A stretch of DNA of 64,000 nt from Lactobacillus huangpiensis (lineage in GTDB: Bacteria; Bacillota; Bacilli; Lactobacillales; Lactobacillaceae), in the NCBI RefSeq assembly GCF_019972815.1, contig NZ_BPPA01000008.1, positions 27,041 to 91,040 on the forward strand, in the 5' to 3' direction. Below, in pieces: positions 62,046-64,000 of this stretch; position 1 is the first letter of the stretch, and the number at the start of each line of letters is the position of its first letter. A program made the position numbers and the translations under genes. The notes beneath the pieces were generated by a model. It did no database searches and was not told where the DNA came from. It saw nothing but the letters and a program-made list of their open reading frames with translations.

Positions 62046-62705
62046 CTAAGAAATGATTCCCTTCTTTGCCAATTCCTGAAAAACTTCCATGTCTTTACCC
62101 TTAAGAGTGTTTGCAAAATCTTTTGCTTGCTTATTCCCCTCAGATGCATGTTTGACAACTAAGTACATCGGTACTTGTTGCCCGTTATAATTAACAGTGT
62201 AATTTCTTAAATCTTGTTTAGCCGATCTGTTTTGCTTATTGCTTTTAACGTATCCGCCATCTGGATTACTATCCTGTGTGTCTGGATCCTCATCCTTATC
62301 GGTAATGTTAAATAGCTGTTTGTAAAAATATTTCTGGGCGCTTGTACATGCTTTTTGTACTGCTTTTTCACCTGTATCAGAGCCTGCACCTGGCATTGCT
62401 CCTATCAATGTTTCAACTCCGTCAGTTATAGTAAAAGTTCCTTGCACGTATACAAAGTTGTTAATACCGCCCTTTTGGGTTTTCTGCTGTTCTTTATCAA
62501 TAACTTTGAAGTTTGGAATAATAGAAAACTTATTATCTGAAATCACTTTCTGAACTGCTGCTTTAATTGCTGCCTCGGATTGAAATGAATAGCGTTGATA
62601 GTTGTTGTTGCCATCCTTTGCTATTGCCCCAATATCTTTATTGGCTTTAGCAATCTTTTCGGCTAGAGAAACATAATTCTTTGGCTTTGTATTTTCTTCA
62701 GTCAT
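62046..62705 (-). CDS. ERF-family single-strand annealing recombinase
   Basis: A 219-residue protein of the ERF superfamily, of which phage P22 Erf is the model. It has SLAEKIAKANKDIGAIAKDG, NYQRYSFQSEAAIKAAVQ, MPGAGSDTGEKAVQKACTSAQKYFY-like GSDTGEKAVQKACTSAQKYF and LFNITDKDEDPD. It anneals complementary strands for phage recombination and genome circularisation. ATG 62705 has GGAG eight bases upstream. No exonuclease partner gene is seen next to it. Confidence 0.92.
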   Translation of the reverse strand: MTEENTKPKNYVSLAEKIAKANKDIGAIAKDGNNNYQRYSFQSEAAIKAAVQKVISDNKFSIIPNFKVIDKEQQKTQKGGINNFVYVQGTFTITDGVETLIGAMPGAGSDTGEKAVQKACTSAQKYFYKQLFNITDKDEDPDTQDSNPDGGYVKSNKQNRSAKQDLRNYTVNYNGQQVPMYLVVKHASEGNKQAKDFANTLKGKDMEVFQELAKKGIIS

Positions 62706-62961
62706 CAGCATTACTCCATTTCTGCGCTAACCCTTGCTTATAAACTTCTTTAATAGCATCATCAATCACGTTATTAAGCACATTGATAATTGCCTCTTGT
62801 GTAGTTCCGTGATAGCCTTCGGGAAATCCCTGTTTGAGTCCTTTAAGCATATCAATTCCCTTTTTAGGACTAGGTAACGTTCTTGCCTCATTGATTAATG
62901 CCGTAGTGTATATCTTGGCATTTTGATCAAGTTCGTCTTCCCATTTGAGAAAGTCGTTCAT
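62698..62961 (-). CDS. Early phage protein of unknown function
   Basis: An 87-residue, helical, soluble protein (MNDFLKWEDELDQNAK ... EVYKQGLAQKWSNADD). ATG shares TGATG with the preceding stop and it overlaps the ERF gene by 8 bp. Operonic with ERF, so a role in recombination or replication is plausible but not shown. Confidence 0.68.
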   Translation of the reverse strand: MNDFLKWEDELDQNAKIYTTALINEARTLPSPKKGIDMLKGLKQGFPEGYHGTTQEAIINVLNNVIDDAIKEVYKQGLAQKWSNADD

Positions 62962-63260
62962 CAAAGCGCCTCTCTTTCTTTGTCTGTTAGCTCATGCCCG
63001 TCAAAGTAGAACATTGCTAAGTCGTACCACCATTCTCCGTCCGGATCATCCCACCAATCAGAAAAGTCTTGCAACATATCCTCGTATGTTCGCATGCCTT
63101 TTGGATTTTTAGGCGAATAGCCAACTGCTTCAGTAAACTTTTTAAGGTCGTTCATTAGAAAAGCCTGCGCTATGACAAAGTCCCTAGCCGTGCTGTAGTC
63201 ACAGCCATACTCACCATAGATAGCTAAGCCACCATTAGCCTCTGTACCGATACACTCCAT
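62961..63260 (-). CDS. Early phage protein of unknown function, acidic/aromatic
   Basis: A 99-residue acidic protein rich in Trp, Tyr and Phe (SDWWDDPDGEWWYDLAMFYF, about 67-86). Such surface-mimicking acidic proteins are sometimes inhibitors of host DNA-binding enzymes, but nothing specific supports that here. AAGGAG lies about 12 bases upstream. First gene after the promoter-proximal membrane protein. Confidence 0.65.
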   Translation of the reverse strand: MECIGTEANGGLAIYGEYGCDYSTARDFVIAQAFLMNDLKKFTEAVGYSPKNPKGMRTYEDMLQDFSDWWDDPDGEWWYDLAMFYFDGHELTDKEREAL

Positions 63261-63309
63261 TTGTGTTATAATCTCCTTAGTATTCTTTATATGCTTTCAT
63301 TGAATACAT

Positions 63310-63333
63310 GCCCGATTTTTATCGGGCTTTTTT
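63310..63333 (+). terminator. Plus-strand terminator inside the early region
   Basis: GCCCGAT and ATCGGGC form a perfect 7-bp stem with a 4-base loop, followed by six T on the plus strand. On the minus strand no U tract follows. No plus-strand gene precedes it, so it may stop an antisense transcript. Confidence 0.72.
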
Positions 63334-63338
63334 GTGCC

Positions 63339-63503
63339 TTAAATCGTCCCTGGCAGAAAGGGCGGTATACTTAGTATGTAAATCGTTGATACCAGCCCAG
63401 CAATTGCTACTAGCAATGATGCTATTAACAATCCTTTGTTTTTCGGATAAGTGCCGAAACCTGCGTATAACATGTGCTGCCATTCTTCTAATATCCTTTC
63501 CAT
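63339..63503 (-). CDS. Tiny membrane protein next to the XRE regulator
   Basis: A 54-residue protein, MERILEEWQHMLYAGFGTY then one transmembrane helix (GLLIASLLVAIAGLVSTIYI, about 30-49). Its ribosome site AGGA lies seven bases before the ATG. A longer ORF in another frame overlaps it but looks like a shadow. Comparable single-pass proteins occur among early genes of temperate phages, sometimes as superinfection-exclusion factors. That role is a guess here. Confidence 0.7.
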   Translation of the reverse strand: MERILEEWQHMLYAGFGTYPKNKGLLIASLLVAIAGLVSTIYILSIPPFLPGTI

Positions 63504-63545
63504 AATTTTTCCTCATAAATCTCTATGTTCTTTAACTACTTTGTT

Positions 63546-63782
63546 TTATCCTTTTTCGGAAATGTTAAAATTGGAATATTTACTATCAGTCGTCTTCACT
63601 TCCTTTCTAAGTGTGTCTAAGCTAATCTCCAAAGCATCAGAAATTTTGCACGCATTTTTAAATGACATTTCAGAGCCATTTTTATAATTCGCAATGATGC
63701 TCCATGGTAAACCTGTAAGCTTAGATAATTTGTAAATACTAATCTTTTTAGCTTTCATGATTTCTTGGATTTTATCCCACAT
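63546..63782 (-). CDS. XRE-family phage regulator (Cro-like)
   Basis: A 78-residue helix-turn-helix protein: IYKLSKLTGLPWSIIANYKNG (about 16-36) and FKNACKISDALEISLDTL. Size and position at the head of the minus-strand early genes fit Cro. AAAGG precedes the ATG. The partner CI repressor would be expected on the plus strand to the right, where a group I intron core is found. Confidence 0.88.
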   Translation of the reverse strand: MWDKIQEIMKAKKISIYKLSKLTGLPWSIIANYKNGSEMSFKNACKISDALEISLDTLRKEVKTTDSKYSNFNISEKG

Positions 63783-63804
63783 TTAGTATGCCTTTCTCTT
63801 GCAA

Positions 63805-63863
63805 GCACTACATATAGTGCTATATACTTATAGTGAATTGCCCCTTGATATAGTGATATATCA
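63805..63863. promoter_or_regulatory. Candidate operator region upstream of the XRE gene
   Basis: Three copies of TATAGTG (63813, 63829, 63849) lie within two dyads: GCACTA-CATA-TAGTGC (63805-63820) and TGATATA-GTGA-TATATCA (63846-63863). Spacing of 16-20 bp and position between the regulator gene and the opposite transcription unit fit repressor/Cro operators. The second dyad may instead be intron helix P2. Confidence 0.5.
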
Positions 63864-64000
63864 TGTGAACCGAGTGAATTCAGAGAAAACCTAAGTTTTT
63901 GGATATGGCAACCCTGAGCCAAGCTTAATTGAAGGTGCAACGCATAGGACAATATCCCACGAGCGCTCGGCAACTCATTTGAGTTGAAGATATATGCTGA
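63846..64000 (+). ncRNA. Group I intron core (3' end outside window)
   Basis: The plus strand shows the conserved series. P3 is CCGAGTG (63870-63876) with CGCTCGG (63964-63970). P4 is TTCAG with CTGAG. Element Q is GGCAACCCTGAGCCAAGC. P6 is GCC with GGT in GAAGGTGC. P7 is GCATA (63942-63946) with TATGC (63993-63997) in GAAGATATATGCTGA. P8 is CAACTC-ATTT-GAGTTG. A GGA/TCC mini-hairpin after P7 suggests subgroup IA. P2 may be the TGATATA dyad. Neither splice site can be placed. Confidence 0.88.

Larger units (their letters stand above)
44501..64000 (-). mobile_element. Partial, probably defective contractile-tail prophage (right end outside window)
   Basis: Nearly all genes run on the minus strand in canonical phage order: XRE regulator, ERF recombinase, replication initiator, DnaC-like loader, SSB, RusA, ArpU, terminase, portal, MuF, scaffold, capsid, connectors, sheath. 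Lysogeny genes and integrase are not seen; they may lie beyond 64000. Tail tube, tape measure, baseplate and lysis genes should follow the sheath to the left but are absent. The boundary is approximate; I place it at the cargo lipoprotein. Confidence 0.9.

Noticed and set aside
63319..63516. Minus-strand 65-codon ORF overlapping the tiny membrane protein
   Set aside because: Its start codon overlaps the ribosome site of the 54-residue membrane protein, and the product is a basic composition without domains. The membrane-protein frame has the better start and a clear helix.
63805..63863. Repeated TATAGTG words as a possible CRISPR or integration repeat
   Set aside because: The words are only 7 bp with uneven spacing and no spacer pattern. 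Operator sites beside a regulator gene are a better reading. No CRISPR array was seen anywhere in the window.
63755..63973. Minus-strand ORF of 72 codons upstream of the XRE gene
   Set aside because: It runs through the group I intron core and operator repeats, has no credible ribosome site and encodes no recognisable pattern. The RNA signal on the other strand explains the sequence better.

Overview
The window reads as chromosome of a low-GC lactic acid bacterium, most likely Lactobacillus sensu stricto. The grounds are the gene families present (Ecs transporter, PrsA, YhaMNO, DacA, FruA-type PTS, YtgP), two T-box leaders (argS, leuS), and a SAM-III (SMK-box) leader on metK, an element typical of Lactobacillales. 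The species cannot be fixed from the sequence alone. About 1-44 kb is ordinary host chromosome. About 44.5-64 kb is the early and head half of a prophage, with no right-hand end inside the window.

Host layout. 1-3.5 kb (minus): ecsA-ecsB-trmB-thioredoxin-ytpR. 3.5-5.4 kb (plus): hit, a YtxH-type protein and the foldase lipoprotein prsA. 5.4-12.5 kb (minus): class A PBP, yheA, and the tightly overlapping yhaO-yhaN-yhaM nuclease/ATPase set. 12.5-18.7 kb: a pseudouridine synthase, a prolyl aminopeptidase with an oligopeptide-binding lipoprotein, a serine hydrolase and an alpha/beta hydrolase. 18.9-23.8 kb (minus): a sugar operon with a PRD regulator, a detached EIIA-like protein, EIIA, EIIB, EIIC and a ketose-bisphosphate aldolase, preceded by a cre-like site. 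24-31.5 kb: aldo/keto reductase, histidine phosphatase, glycolytic fba, T-box argS, an L,D-transpeptidase, nnrD and dacA. 31.5-43.9 kb: tRNA-Leu, pspC, an aminotransferase, the flippase ytgP, T-box leuS, PAP2 phosphatase, a DUF985 cupin, a tyrosine phosphatase, an MFS transporter, metK with its riboswitch, and tRNA-Val/Glu/Val.

Prophage layout (minus strand, so read from right to left). From the right edge: a group I intron core on the PLUS strand, an operator-like repeat region, an XRE/Cro-like regulator, a tiny membrane protein, early genes of unknown role, ERF recombinase, a replication initiator carrying candidate iterons, a DnaC-like loader, antirepressor, small Cys-rich proteins, a methyltransferase-like protein, SSB, RusA resolvase and an ArpU-type late regulator. 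Next comes a gene-free stretch holding three tRNA-like remnants, then a Fic/Doc-like cargo pair. Terminase, portal, a MuF protein with a toxin-like C-terminus and a candidate immunity gene, scaffold, capsid and head-tail connectors follow. The structural genes stop inside the tail sheath. Tube, tape measure, baseplate and lysis genes are absent, so this looks like a defective, head-half-only contractile-tailed (PBSX/myovirus-like) prophage. A lipoprotein gene of opposite orientation lies at its left border.

The most unusual signals are the group I intron next to the lysogeny switch, the iteron array read in two reading frames, the SSB-like tail on the replication initiator, the MuF toxin/immunity pair, the Fic/Doc-like cassette with a substituted motif histidine, and the shrunken tRNA-like elements.
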